Below are positions 10,466-21,339 of a DNA stretch of 64,000 bases, one piece after another. Every line of letters starts with the position of its first letter. Within the stretch, counting starts at the first letter, position 1. Source of the DNA: Prorocentrum cordatum (taxonomy: Eukaryota > Sar > Dinophyceae > Prorocentrales > Prorocentraceae); the NCBI GenBank assembly GCA_963575745.1, contig CAUYUJ010016715.1, forward strand, positions 516,001 through 580,000. Direction: 5' to 3'. The translations under genes were made by a program, and so were the position numbers. The notes under the pieces were generated by a model that was given only the letters and a program-made list of their open reading frames with translations, did not search any database and was not told where the DNA came from.

Positions 10466-10841
10466 CCTCGCTGTTCATTCAATAATTCGCTGAGGGGCTC
10501 AGGGGGGATATCCACATCCTTCCATGGCTTTTCCTTGATGTAAGATGTAAGCAGATACCGATACGGCTTCCCTCTCATCGACTAGACACGTGTTGCTCAT
10601 CTAGGCTGTCTTGGGATTTGCCTGTGCCTGGCCAGGAGTCGCCAGAACGAGGGGGCAACTTGCTTTCGAGTTTCGAAGCCCCGTTCTCAGCTTTCATCGG
10701 GGGGACTGCGTACTACCCGATTGTGGGATCACGCTCTGTGGCGTGACAGTGCGGCGCTCGTGTGATTCGGAGTGAAGTGTTCATGAAGCGGTCCTTAACG
10801 CTGCCTGATGGGAGAAAAAACACCAGAAGTCCCGACCCCTG
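10466..10841. other. Unassigned, no gene seen
   Basis: Non-repetitive sequence. A minus-strand frame enters from the left but shows no motif. Confidence 0.4.
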
Positions 10842-10915
10842 TCCCCAGGGCCGGTGTTTGACAGGCCCAGGGCCTTGCGAGGGCTCTGGGGCCTATCAAA
10901 CAGCGACCCTGGGGA
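10842..10915. repeat. 74-bp imperfect hairpin
   Basis: TCCCCAGGGCCGGTGTTTGA pairs imperfectly with the end of the block (TCAAACAGCGACCCTGGGGA), with a short TTGCGA centre. It abuts the next inverted-repeat element directly. Confidence 0.75.
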
Positions 10916-11110
10916 CCGTAATACGGTCGCGAACTTTTGCTTAGCGTGTCGCGGCGGCGGCCCAGCGACACGCTATGCCCGGCGAGAGGGTAGCGTATCG
11001 CTCCGCTCCGCGGAGCGGGAGGCCTCGAAAGGCTCGGGAGGTTGACGCTCGGGAATGGCCGTGGGAACTGGCGAAGCGACACGCTGAGCCAAAGTTCCTG
11101 ACCGTAGTCA
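10916..11110. mobile_element. AGCGTGTCGC inverted-repeat element, copy 1
   Basis: The left end (GAACTTTTGCTTAGCGTGTCGC) is the imperfect complement of the right end (GCGACACGCTGAGCCAAAGTTC), giving terminal inverted repeats of about 35 bp. Internally there is a second small hairpin and the phrase CGCTCCGCTCCGC. A second copy with the same internal order is at 32,318-32,537. No coding capacity. Confidence 0.65.
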
Positions 11111-11149
11111 TCGCCCCCCTCTCGGCCGCCCCCGGCCGTCCGCCCAGGC

Positions 11150-11252
11150 GCGCGGAGCGCGCCAGGGCCCGCGCTGGAGGGGCTGGATACACCGCCAGGG
11201 AAGCCCAGCGCCGATCCGAGAAATCCGCGCGGAGCTCCGAAAGTTTGTGCAT
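11150..11252. mobile_element. Hairpin family H, right half
   Basis: Contains GCGCCGATCCGAGAAATCCG then CGCGGAGCTCCGAAAGTTTG, the right arm of the dispersed hairpin family seen complete at 36.2, 39.6, 48.3 and 51.4 kb. The left arm is not clear here. Confidence 0.6.
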
Positions 11253-11585
11253 TTCTTCTTCTCCTCCTTCTTCTTCTTCTTCGATACGGTGGGGGCATGG
11301 GATAAACAGCCCTTCGATAAAGAATCCAGGATCTGGAGGCCGGTGGAACTCCAATCGAGGCTTGGACATGGATATCACCACCGCCCTCATCAGATAAGAA
11401 ATCCTCCAGGGTCTGCAGCATCCTGGGCGTGTTGCTTAGCCAACGCCCCCACCGTAAGTATCGCTCCTCGACCTCTCGACCACCACTTCCCCAGGACCCG
11501 TGCTTCATTCCGAGCCGCTTTTGAACAGCGGACCCGAGATCCGGCGAACTCGAGCCTCACCTCTCGACCCGGGCTTTCCGCTCCG
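11253..11585. other. Unassigned, no gene seen
   Basis: A short TTC run near 11,265, otherwise mixed sequence with no recognised feature. Confidence 0.45.
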
Positions 11586-11880
11586 CCGACGCTCGGCCGC
11601 CCCCGACCGCCCGCCGCGGCCGCAGTCGGCCGGCCGCCTCTTCGCGTGGCCGCCGCACGACGACGACGTCAGCGACGCCGTCGGCGACGCCGGCGACGAC
11701 GTCGTCGGCCGCGAGCACGACGAGCGTCGGGCCTCGCCGCCCCGCCCCGCCGCGCGTGCGGCGGGCGCGCGAACAGCGGTGGCCAGCCGACCGCAGCCGC
11801 GGCAGGGAGGACGCGGCGAGGCGCGACGATCGCCGCGATCGTCGCCGACGACGTCGTCGCCGTGGGCGCGCAGGTTTGAA
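11586..11880. repeat. Very GC-rich block with GACGTC/GTCGCC words
   Basis: Dominated by CG-rich triplets, including GACGACGACGTC near 11,656 and CGACGACGTCGTCGCC near 11,848. It resembles other GC-rich blocks next to GAC arrays at 12.6, 27.6, 31.0 and 63.1 kb. Confidence 0.6.
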
Positions 11881-12284
11881 GAATTTGTTTGGGGGGGCGA
11901 AAATCGAGTGGGAAGAAGGGAGCCTTTTTCTGACCCTAACGGCCCCGTTCGGGGCCCTAGAGGGTCCCCTCAGGAGCCCTGAAGGGCTCCTGCCTGCAGC
12001 CCCCGCTGCACCCCCATATATCGACCCCCCATTTATCGCCCCCCTCCGTCGCACCCAGACATGCAACGTCCGGAAAAGATCGGGGCGGAAGTGCTTCTCA
12101 ATTTTCGGCCTCCGGGGGCCCCTACCAGGCCCAAGGGCTGTCGCAAAACGACTCGGAATGAGAAACCGGTCCCGGGGAAAGGGTCGGGACGTACGGGGAC
12201 TGCGCATGGACAAACATCAGGACATCGCATGTCTGGGCCGTGATTGTCGCCGACGACGTTGTCGTCTTCGTCGACATCCTGCTC
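11881..12284. repeat. Unassigned, with a 120-bp family copy
   Basis: About 12,098-12,195 has CCTCCGGGGGCCCC, AAAACGACTCGGAATGAGAA and CCGGGGAAAGGGTCGG, matching the order of the 120-bp family. It is followed by ATCAGGACATCGCATGTCTGG, a phrase that recurs near 41,240 and 52,695. No gene. Confidence 0.5.
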
Positions 12285-12480
12285 CTCCAACGTCTCCTCC
12301 TCCTCCTCCTACTCCTACTCCTCCTCCTCCTCCTGCTCCTCCTCCCCCTGCTGCTCCTCCTCTTCATGCTCGTGCTCCTCGTACCCCTCCCCCTGCTCCT
12401 CCTCCTGCTCTTGCTCCTGCCCCTGCTCCTCCTCGTCGACGTCCTCCTCCCTCCCCCCTGCTGCTCCTCCTCCTGCTCCC
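12285..12480. repeat. (CTC/CTG)n array
   Basis: Pyrimidine-rich triplets with interspersed CTG. Followed by about 150 bp of very GC-rich sequence. Confidence 0.88.
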
Positions 12481-12639
12481 CGCGGCGCCGCCCGTGTCCT
12501 GGCCGCCGGGGTACTGGCTCAGGGCGCGGCGCGCGGCGGCGCCTGGGCGCCTGGCGCGCCCCGCACCGCTGCAGCCATCGCGCGACCAGAGAGATTCGGT
12601 TCGGTTCGCGTCGGTCGGGCCGCACGCGACGACGACAAC

Positions 12640-12692
12640 GATCAACGACGAGCGTCGACGACGAGGACGGACGACGAGGACGGACGACGACG

Positions 12693-12737
<45 letters not shown>

Positions 12738-12840
12738 ACCAGACGACGAAGACGACGACGACGACGACGACACCAGACGACGAAAACAACGACGACAGAC
12801 GACGAACACGACGACGATCGACGATGAAGATGTCGACGAC
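12640..12840. repeat. (GAC)n trinucleotide array
   Basis: GAC/ACG/CGA triplets, pure for long stretches, with three ACACCAGACGACG-type interruptions. Poly-Asp, poly-Arg and poly-Thr frames are artefacts. Confidence 0.95.
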
Positions 12841-14015
12841 GAATCGCGAGGCAAGCGATGCGTGCTCACTCGTGCTGCAGCCGGGCATGCCCAATTTTGG
12901 CCTCCTCGGAGTCGGGAAAGGCCACGCGCACCAGTAGGTACAAGCGGCGAATCCGAATTCTGGCGCACTCGGATCGTACGTTTTCCCGGTACCACCCAGT
13001 CGGAAGAGGTAGGTGTGGAAGCACTGTTTGCCCCGCGACCAACAAGAGGAGAGGGAGGACTCCGCTTCCTCTCAGAGGGTGCTATAGCCCGAACGCACAG
13101 CGCGAACAGGACCGACAATAAATGGGTGGAAACATGCAGTAAGAAATAGGAAGGCACACCGAGTATATTGGACTCAGGCCGGCACAAAAAAATATCCATC
13201 ACTGTACGCTCATATATGCTTTTGAAATATGGCGGCGCTTGAAGAAGGCTGGGATCTGAATATCCCAAAACGCCCACCACCAACGACGGGCGCTTACTTC
13301 TGTTCAGCTTCTCGGCCGTGCGCCCATGAAACGCGGCGAAATACTGGGAGGAGCGCCAGATGAGCGCAAGGGTTCTTCTGAACATGGCGGGCCTGGGCCA
13401 CGAACAAGCTGCCCGACCCATCTCCGAGGAGCGGCCCGGCTACGGCAGGATCGCGTCGTGCCGACTTCGGAGTTGGTCCGTGACACCGCGGGGGTCGTTC
13501 AACCATGAAGATCGATCGGCCGCTGTTGGCGGCGCGCGCAGCGGGTGGGGGGAGGGGCTTACGGGTGGAGGCTGTATCTCCGCGCCCTAAAACATGCGAT
13601 GTTGCATAAACTGCTCTCGTCTTGTGACCCCGTTTGGCTATGCTATACCCAGCTGGATGACAATGCGCGCAAACGCAAGCAAGGATCCGTCACTGGTGAA
13701 CGAGAAGGCGCAGCCTACTTGTTGGTGAGCAGCGCGAGTTGGAAAATGGCACTGGCGCGAACAAAAATAACGTACTGATTAACGCAGTGGACAGTTCAAG
13801 CGAAAGCGATGGAGGCAGGCCGATTGCGCAGGCGGCGCGGCACCGCAGCAGCCACTCGTCTTTGACGCAAAACAACTTTGGCGCCAAAATGCAAGCGGCA
13901 GACGTCGACGCGCGGGTTCGCGCGCACTGCCAGGCGCAATGTTGGTGAGATCTCTGGTGGGCGCTGGATGGAAGCGCGCAGGGCGGCCTGGAGCAGCTCG
14001 AGATCCTGGCGTCGC
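12841..14015. other. Unassigned low-repeat sequence
   Basis: About 1.2 kb with no microsatellite. Several frames of 60-90 codons exist on both strands; none has a motif I recognise. The minus frame at 14,068-13,796 could continue the coding-like frame to its right. Confidence 0.4.
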
Positions 14016-14543
14016 TCAGTGAGGGGCGAACTCTTCTTGGTCCACCCCGCTGAAAAATTTGTCGACAATGCGCGTTGAACTTACTGCGCGTGCGTTGCGT
14101 TCAATTTGAATGAACGCTCTACGGGGCAATGAATTGAACTGCGTGAGCAATGCTTCATGTTCCGTGGTTCCATACATCACTTGAACGCTGGGATTTCGCG
14201 CAATGAATCTACCAAAATTCGAAAGGTATTCGTGCTGCGTGGGCGAGGTCGCAAATCGCAGTCCCCCGAGGACAATAGTCTCCTGCGCCACGACAAATAC
14301 ACAAACGCCACCCCAGAAAATCGTTCGCGGGCCGCAGAGGAGGGCGGCAGTGCACAGGTCACAGCACAAGAACAGCCGATGTGTTGCACCGCAGCCCGTT
14401 TGAAATGATCTGGGTCTGTCCTCTGCTACATTCCAACTAGGCACGTATTGCAATACGCTTGGCATGCTCCATCCGTAATGAAGGCACGCTGAATGCAATT
14501 TGGTTCCTCTGCATCTGGGCGCCTGCCTAATTCCTATTCGCAT
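14016..14543 (-). CDS. Possible exon, hypothetical protein
   Basis: A 175-codon minus-strand frame. The C-terminal half looks most protein-like: a hydrophobic run (IFWGGVCVFVVAQETIVLGG), then GRFIARNPSVQVMYGTTEHE and an ending rich in charged residues. No family is recognised. The hydrophobic run might be a single membrane segment. The N-terminal 60 residues are Cys/Arg-rich and less convincing. It may be one exon of a split gene or a decayed fragment. Confidence 0.25.
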   Translation of the reverse strand: MRIGIRQAPRCRGTKLHSACLHYGWSMPSVLQYVPSWNVAEDRPRSFQTGCGATHRLFLCCDLCTAALLCGPRTIFWGGVCVFVVAQETIVLGGLRFATSPTQHEYLSNFGRFIARNPSVQVMYGTTEHEALLTQFNSLPRRAFIQIERNARAVSSTRIVDKFFSGVDQEEFAPH

Positions 14544-14869
14544 CCGGTAGGGGCCCTACTCGCATCCAGGCGGGCTCCTCTGGGTCCATGTATGTCCCAT
14601 GTCTTTTGGAACCCGATGTTGCAATCCAACTGAAACCCTCTAGATCTAGCTTCTGCGAATTTCTTACTCGGGCCCGGGTGCAATCACATTGCGATTCTAT
14701 GCAATTGGGATCTGCTCAACTCATAATGGTGTCCCACTGGGTCCCACGTGGATGCTGCAATTGGGCGGTCGTTCTCTTATGTAAGGCGGAATCGAGAAGA
14801 TTGTGAAGCGACGCTAAGCGTGTTTTGCCAAATGCAAAACAGATGTGCAAATGCCAAAGCGATACGGGT
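14544..14869. other. Unassigned, no gene seen
   Basis: Non-repetitive, moderately AT-richer than its surroundings. No motif. Confidence 0.45.
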
Positions 14870-16490
14870 TGGAGTAGGGGCGGGGGTGATGAAGCTGCAG
14901 GTCGCGATTATGGCGGCTGTCGCGGGACATGTGGCGATGACGATGGTTGCGGTTCCCCATCGCGCGGTGATGATTATGACGGTCGCCTCAGTAGTGGCCC
15001 ACGTGGCAGCGACGAGCGCGACGATGATCTTGATGATGATCGTCACTGGTGAGGATGAGCACGGTGGCGTTGCGGATTGTGGTGGTGACGATGCGTGGTG
15101 GTCCAGGTGGGGGCGATGGGGGCGGCGTGGCGGCGGCGGTAGCGGCGGCGGCGATGATGCGAGTGGCAGCGGCACTGCAGGGTGGCAACCAAACCGTGAT
15201 GTCGGTAGTGCTGGTCCAAGTGGTGGTGCTGACTGCACGGGATGCGGTGACGAGCGCGCTGATGTTGTGACGAGCTGATGTTGCGATTTGCGCTATATGA
15301 TTCAGGACGGCGGTGGGGGGGGAAGGCAATGGCAACGTTGTGTTGGTCGCCCCATTTTGTCCAGATGACTCCTGTGATGCTCGCAGGGGCAATCGCGGCG
15401 ATAGTGATGATGCCATGAGCGGTGCCGCCTGCGAGCGGATGATCACCCCCGCCCCACCGCCAAGATTGGCATGACTACAAGCCTGCTTCTTGAGTCCTGC
15501 TGTGGGACATCCGCCGTCCTCACCGGTGCGATACCTGCCACCTCCAGTGCCGCCATCTAGGTCGACCACCATGGCCATCACCAAACGAATCTTCGGGATG
15601 ACACCATCACCGCCCCCCCTGGTGACCGCGACATCGACGACCACTGCATCCCTGATCAAGACCACTACGACCACCACTTGAACGTGCACCACCGTAGCAA
15701 AGCCATTCTATCTCAAGGTGCACCATCCAAGGCCTGTCCCACCATGCTGACTTACTGTGTCATGCCGCCATGCCCCACCTGGCGGGGTGGGTTTCCGCCA
15801 CCGCCGTCGCAAGACGCCAACACCTGGGCCGTCAACAACACGCAATGTAGATCAATGTTGCGGTGATAGTACACAGTGGTACAAATCTCAGTGGTGATCG
15901 CGCCAGCCTCACCCCACCTCCCACCATTGCCAACCGCATCAGTAGTATCGCCACGAGGTCCACACCGCCACAAATATTGACAAGATCGTCATCGTTTGCA
16001 CAGCAGGCGGCGCCTGGGACCTCACCGCCACCACCACTTGGCCAGCAACGACCACCACTACCATCATAATCACTATTACCTGGGCAGCCAGCAATGAAGC
16101 ATCGCCTCATTCAGCATCACTAAAACCATCACCTGGACCACCGCAATGACAATCACCACCCACTATCAATATGCCCGTTATCGCCATGACCGTCGTGACT
16201 ACCACGTGGGCCACCACCACCATCGCCATCATCTCACTTTGAACGTCGCACCCACCACCTGAACCACCAATGGCACGACACCCTCCGCCGAAACCAACAC
16301 CGCCATCATCAACGGCGTGCTCATCGCAACTGCAAGCTGGGCTATAAACACCGCAACACCGCCAGCGTCATCACGATCACTGTCATATGTGCCACCACAG
16401 GATGTCGATGCATATGGTCCTAGTGGCGGTGGCCTGTGCCAAACGGATTCTGTGGCGGTGGCCATGGTCCACGAGGATGACCGCGGTGTT
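14870..16490. repeat. Strand-switching GGT/ACC degenerate repeat
   Basis: Up to about 15,290 the + strand is G/T-rich (GGTGGTGATG, GTGGTCCAGGTGG). From about 15,480 it becomes C/A-rich (ACCACCACC, CCATGGTCC). The phrase GTGGCCCACGTGG occurs near 14,995 and its complement near 16,203. This suggests two diverged minisatellite arrays in head-to-head orientation. Long frames here are low-complexity. Confidence 0.55.
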
Positions 16491-16589
16491 TCAGATGGCT
16501 GATAGCAAGGGCCAGCCCAACGCCAGGGCGCGAATATGCGAAAATACGTAGCACCCCGCAGTTGCGGGTAAGAGTGAGGGGGCGGTGAG

Positions 16590-17160
16590 GACGTCGTCAG
16601 TCTGCGAGGTTCTGAAGAAGCCCGCCGCGGGCGCCTAAATTTTGCAAATTATGCAATGAGCCCGCCGCAGGCGCCGATTTTTTCGTTAAAGCAATGTGGG
16701 TGGATCGTGGGCTGGGTCGCGGGTGGGTCGCGGGCCTGGTCGCGGGTGGGTCGCGGGGTGGATCGCGTATGGGTCGCGGGTGGGTCGCGGGTGGGTTGCT
16801 GGGTGGGTCGCGGGTGGGTCGCTGGTGGGTCGCGGGCTGGGTCGCGGGGTGGGTCGCGGGGCGGGTCGCGGGGTGGGTCGCCGGGTGGGTCGCGGGCGGG
16901 TCGCGGGGTGGGTCGCGGGGTGGGTCGCGGCTGGGCCGCGGGCGGGTCGCGGAGTCGCGGGTGGGTCGCGGGTGGGTCGCGGGGTGGGTCGCGAGGTTGG
17001 TCGCGGGGTGGGTCGCGGGTGAGGTCTCGGGTGGGTCGCGGGGGGGGTCGCGGGGGGGACGACGACAACAACAAGCAGAATCCGCACCACGGATTCCCTT
17101 TTCAGCCACGCACCCAGGGGCAATGCATGACCGTTCGGCCCCCTCGCCCCGACAAAGAAG
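16590..17160. mobile_element. Element carrying a GGGTGGGTCGCG minisatellite, copy 1
   Basis: A core of about 350 bp (16,700-17,055) consists of 11-13-bp units built on GTGGGTCGCGG. The right flank (AGAATCCGCACCACGGATTC, TTTTCAGCCACGC, GACCGTTCGGCCCCC) reappears inverted beside the same minisatellite at 22,440-22,660, and in part at 27,090-27,270. The left flank has two related CCCGCCGCNGGCGCC segments. Array and flank therefore move as a unit; the mechanism is unknown. Confidence 0.65.
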
Positions 17161-18039
17161 ATCTATACATAAAATATAGAAAATGAAGAACATCCGAAGA
17201 GAGATCCTTGCAATCTAGCTGCAAGACCTGAGCACAACACATGTTTCGGATGCTTGATATCCACCAAACCTGTGAGAGCAGCACAAAGTTTGGGCCCATC
17301 AACGTCACGACACACTATGTTTTCACCTGTCTCGTTGGTATGGCCAAAACCATTTTTTCTCCGATACTAATTGCCGCGGACTGATCTTCGGCGAAGGCGT
17401 CGCGTCAAAATGCCCTGCAAACGAAACTTTCATGTTGCCAATCTTATTTTTGGCGGAGGCACTGAATGTTTTACGCCCGAAGGCGAAAACCAAACAATCC
17501 TACTTTGGCATTGGCGTGGCCGGAAATTGCCCGGCAACGAAAATGCACAATTTGGATTTCCCGTACACCCTCATCAGTGCGCACGCTCGTTTCTTGTGTT
17601 GGGGATGTTCTACGGGGCCTGGTTTTCGGGCGGGGACACGAGAAGCGTCAAACATTTCGATTTTGCTGTGGGCTGGATCCCAGCACCATTCACGGCGAAA
17701 TTCGCGGCATTTGCGATGGCGAAGGCGCCACGGGGACGCCGCGACCTTTCGAAGACGGCGCCTGGGACACTCCCCATGCCCCGAGCAAGCCCAAGAAGAG
17801 CTGAACAATTGCCAATATTACACAGGCGAGACCGAACACGCCCGAACAGCCTCCCAAGGGAAGCTCTGAGTGTAGTCAAGTTGAGCGGTATTTCACCCAG
17901 CCGACGAAGTTCTTCTTTGGGATATAGAGCTGTCCCATTTTCCCCGCTGGGCGAAAAGAGAAGCTTGGCATGATTAACTTTGGCGGGGGGCGGTCGCATT
18001 ATTTCCTGCAGACGAATGTTTGAACGCCGCGCTGCTTAA
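17161..18039 (+). other. Unassigned, long + frame of unknown meaning
   Basis: The + frame 17,371-17,973 (200 codons) is open but shows no motif. The words GGCGAAATTCGCGG and GCATTTGCGATGGCGAAGG look like degenerate repeats. 17,210-17,340 resembles the unit that begins TGGACGCCTGAT at 18,980. Confidence 0.35.
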
Positions 18040-18330
18040 TTTGGCAGGGGCCTTGGCCAAAGGTGCCGAGCGAAAAAAAGCAAGCATAATCTAAAAAAGT
18101 TGGGTATCGTGTTTGCGTATGTTTGCATGGTTGTCTGATGGTGTTCTTGATGTTCTTTTTTGTCGTTGTGTTTGTTCCACCTTTTCCGCATTTTCGCCTG
18201 CCCGCCCCTGGCGGCGCGAGGGCCAACCCAGCGCAAAGGCGCGAAACAGCGAACACAGGGGGAAATAAAACAAACACGTCACACCCCAAGATAACCGTTT
18301 GAAAAAGCTGCAAAGCCTTAGGACAGAAAC
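18040..18330 (+). repeat. R unit, diverged copy
   Basis: Shows the order of the R family: a TTGGCCAAA word, GCATGGTTGTCTGATGGTG, TTTTCGCCTGCCCGCCCCTGG, then GGCGCGA. Better copies follow to the right. Confidence 0.6.
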
Positions 18331-18434
18331 TAAATGTTTCCGGGCGTAGCCCGAATTTCATTCTCGCAAGGTAGACTGTCTTAACTGAACTGAACTGAAC
18401 TAAACTGAGCTGAACAGACTGGTCGCACCCGTTA

Positions 18435-18752
18435 CGCGACAGCTTTATTCTCGTCCGCCAAGAGCGCAACCTACGGCGCAACCGATAGGAGACGGTCATA
18501 TTCTAGCCCGCCGAGGGCGCAACACGTGGCGCAACCGATAGGAGACAATACTATTCTCGGCCGCCGAGGGCGCAACCTATGGCGCAACCGATAGGAGACG
18601 GTTTTATTCTCGGCCACCGAGGGCGCAACCTATGGAGCAACCGATCGGAGACGGTTTTATCCTCGGCCACCGAAGGCGCAACGTATGGCGCAACCGATAG
18701 GAGACGGTTTCATTCTCGGTCGCCGAGGGCGCAACCTATGGCGCAACCGAAA
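18435..18752 (+). repeat. 53-bp tandem array, left arm (6 units)
   Basis: Units begin GGAGACGG at 18,488, 18,541, 18,594, 18,647 and 18,700, an exact 53-bp period, each containing CCGAGGGCGCAACCTATGG. The period is not a multiple of three. Confidence 0.92.
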
Positions 18753-18975
18753 GGAAACCGAGCTGGAGCAGGAGGAAGACGAGGAAGACGAGGAGGATGA
18801 GGAGGAGGACGAGGAGGAGGACGATGACGACGATCAGGATGTGGAGGAGGACGGGGAGGAATACGAGTAGTACGAGGACGAAGTGTGGGCATTCGAATGC
18901 GTGCGGGGCTACGCCCGATTTATTCTCGCCGTGTGTGCTGGCGGTGGGGCCCAAGCGGCGAGCTGTCTTGCGATT

Positions 18976-19807
18976 TGGACGCCTGATGGCCGCCAAACCT
19001 GTGACAACACATGGTTTGGGCTGATCGGCGTTACTGTTGTCAGAGTTTTCGCGGGCATCAGCTGACCAAAACCTTGTTGTTCCTTAGTGCTCGCAGCTTT
19101 TTCGCATGGTGTTCTGGAGATGTCTTTGGTATTTTTGATATTGTTAGCTTCTCTCGCCTTTGTCGCATATTCGCTTGCCCGCCCCTGGCGGCGAGGGCTG
19201 GCGCAGCGCCAGGGCGTGAACAGGTGAAAATTCAAAGAAACAAAAAAAGCAAGGAACTCGAACAAACAAAAAACATGTTTCGTGAGCACCAGCTGGCGAA
19301 AACCTTGCTCTGCCTAGAGTGTTTGCATCTGTTTCGAGTGGTTGTCTGAAGATGTCCTTGTTTGTTTTGCCTGTTTCAGTTTCACGCCTGCTCGCCCCTG
19401 GCGGTGTGAGGGCCGGCGCAGCGCCAGGGCGCGAAGAGGCGAAACTACAAACAAGAAAACATACCAACAAACAAAGATAACCAAGCACACCCAGAGAGAA
19501 CCATGTTAGACGCTGCAAAACATAAGGGACACCAAGGTTCCTGACAGCATGTGCACATGGAAGCTGTGAAATCGAAAGGTTCTGGCGCCTCGACGTCACG
19601 ACACCGTGTGTTTTCAGAGACTTCGTGAGCACCAGCTGGCAAAAACTTTGCTGTTCCTCAGTGTCTGCAACTGCTTCGTATGGTTTTATGAAGGTGTCCT
19701 TGGTTTTCTTGTCTTGCCTGTTTTGTCTTTTCGCCCCCTTGGTGGGCGAAGGACAGGCACAGCGCCAGGGCGCGAACAGGCGAAAATGCCCCAAACAGCA
19801 ACAAAAA
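18976..19807 (+). repeat. R units in the centre of the fold-back
   Basis: Three copies (about 18,979-19,215, 19,280-19,440, 19,615-19,790) share CAGCTGnCnAAAACCTTG, a GT-rich middle, GCCCGCCCCTGGCGG and GCGCCAGGGCG. The last two words with their flanks form a hairpin (TTTCGCCTG with CAGGCGAAA). Confidence 0.8.
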
Positions 19808-20024
19808 CATCACAAGACAGCTCGCCGCTTGGGCCCCACCGCCATCCCAAACGGCGAGCATAAATCGGGTGTAGCCCCGCACGCATTCGAATGCCCACAC
19901 TTCCTTCTCGTACTACTCGTATTCCTCCCCGTCCTCCTCCACATCCTGATCTTCGCCGTCGTCCTCCTCCTCGTCCTCCCCCTCATCCTCCTCGTCTTCC
20001 TCGTTTTCCTCACTGCTCCAGCTC

Positions 20025-20330
20025 GGTTTCCTATCGGTTGCGCCATAGGTTGCGCCCTCGGCGGCTGAGAATAAAACCGTCTTCTCCTATCGGTTGCGCC
20101 ATAGGTTGCACCCTCGGCGGCCGAGGATGAAACCGTCTCCTATCGGTTGCGCCATAGGTAACGCCCTCGGCGGCCGAGAATGAAACCGTCTCCGATCAGT
20201 TGCGCCATAAATTGCACCCTCGGCGGCCGAGAATAAAACCGTCTCTTATCGGTTGCGCCGTAGGTTGCGCCCTCGGCGGACGAGAATAATATCGTCGCGT
20301 AACGGGTGCGACCAGTCTGTTCAGTTCAAT
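20025..20330 (-). repeat. 53-bp tandem array, right arm
   Basis: Inverted counterpart of the left-arm array. Units are CCTATCGGTTGCGCCATAGG followed by CCCTCGGCGG. Individual units have diverged between arms. Confidence 0.9.
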
Positions 20331-20401
20331 CCAGTTCAGTTCAAGTCAGTTCAGTCAGTTTACCCCGCGAGAAACGAATTCGGGCTACGCCCGAAAACAT
20401 A

Positions 20402-21070
20402 ACATAGTAAAAACCGAATACATCCAAAGAAAACCATGCGAAAACATGCAACACCAAAGGAAACACATATTGTGGACGCCTGATAGCAATTGGATCTGTG
20501 AAACCACATCGTTTTGGCTCATCGGTGTCATTGAATACTGTGTTTCCGCAAGTTTCGCGGGCATCAGCTGGCCAAAACCTTATTTTTCCATGGTTTTTGA
20601 CATTTTTGTTCGCATGGTTTTCTCAGGGTGTCATTGGTTGTCCTTGTCTTTGTTCGCCTGTGTCGCCTTTTTGTATTTTTGCTTGCCCGCCCCTGGCAGC
20701 GCGAGGGCCAGTGCAGCGCCAAGGCGCGAACAAGCGAGACGGCAAACAAAAACAAAAAAACAAGATAACAAAAGCTGAGGACATCCCAAGGCAATCATGC
20801 AAAAAAGCTGCGACACTGAAGGAGAACCAAGGTTTCTGACAGGCTGAGCACACGAGAGCTGTGAACAGAAAAGGTGTTGGCGCCCCAACGTGTCGAAGCC
20901 ATATGTGTTTCCACAGGTTTCGTAAGCATCAGCTGGCCAAAACCTCGCTCTTCCTTCTAATTTGCTATTTGTTCGCGTGGATGTCTTGGGGTGTCCTCGG
21001 TTGTCTTTGCTTGTTTATGTTCTACCCTCTTGCATTTTCGCCTGCCCGCCTCTGGCGCTGCGCTGGCCTT
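20402..21070 (+). repeat. Two tandem R units (~347 bp)
   Basis: TTTCGCGGGCATCAGCTGGC near 20,555 and TTTCGTAAGCATCAGCTGGC near 20,910 are about 350 bp apart. Each leads to the GCCCGCC(C/T)CTGGCG hairpin word. The spacer resembles the spacer at 19,440-19,620. Confidence 0.75.
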
Positions 21071-21071
21071 C

Positions 21072-21143
21072 GCGAGAGGGAGAGAGCGACAAAGAGACAG
21101 AGAGACAGAGAGAGAGAGAGACAGAGAGCAGACACAGAGAGAC

Positions 21144-21186
<43 letters not shown>

Positions 21187-21192
21187 CGAGGG
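21072..21192. repeat. (GA)n array
   Basis: GAGAGACAGAGA units becoming pure GA. It interrupts the R unit just before it. Confidence 0.93.
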
Positions 21193-21339
21193 AAGAAGCT
21201 CAAAACAACAAAAAAACAATGTTAAAGCCTCGGGCACCCTTCCGCGAGCCTTGTTTGAGGGGGTGGAGATACAACCCACACTGGAGAGGGGGGCCTTCTT
21301 AGAAGCAGGGGTGCTTCTCTGCGCGTGGCCGACGCTCCC

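Larger units (their letters stand above)
18331..20401. mobile_element. 2.07-kb fold-back element with ~600-bp arms
   Basis: The left arm (18,331-18,975) and the right arm (19,808-20,401) are inverted copies, matching from CGGGCGTAGCCCGAATT at the outer ends to CGAGCTGTCTTG at the inner ends. Each arm holds, in order, a GAACTGAACT run, a 53-bp tandem array, a GAC/GAG acidic-codon tract and a GTGTGGGCATTCGAATGCGT block. The 830-bp centre contains three R units. No transposase is seen. It resembles fold-back transposons in architecture; assignment to a known superfamily is not possible from sequence alone. Confidence 0.8.

Noticed and set aside
18685-18870. 61-codon acidic + frame in the left arm of the fold-back
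   Set aside because: ATG-led and ending in poly-Glu/Asp, but it lies inside the 53-bp repeats and GAG/GAC tract; the corresponding frame in the right arm is not kept.
20505-20530. Second spliced-leader word (TTTTGGCTCA)
   Set aside because: The match ends before AAG and lies within an R unit, whose other copies do not keep it.
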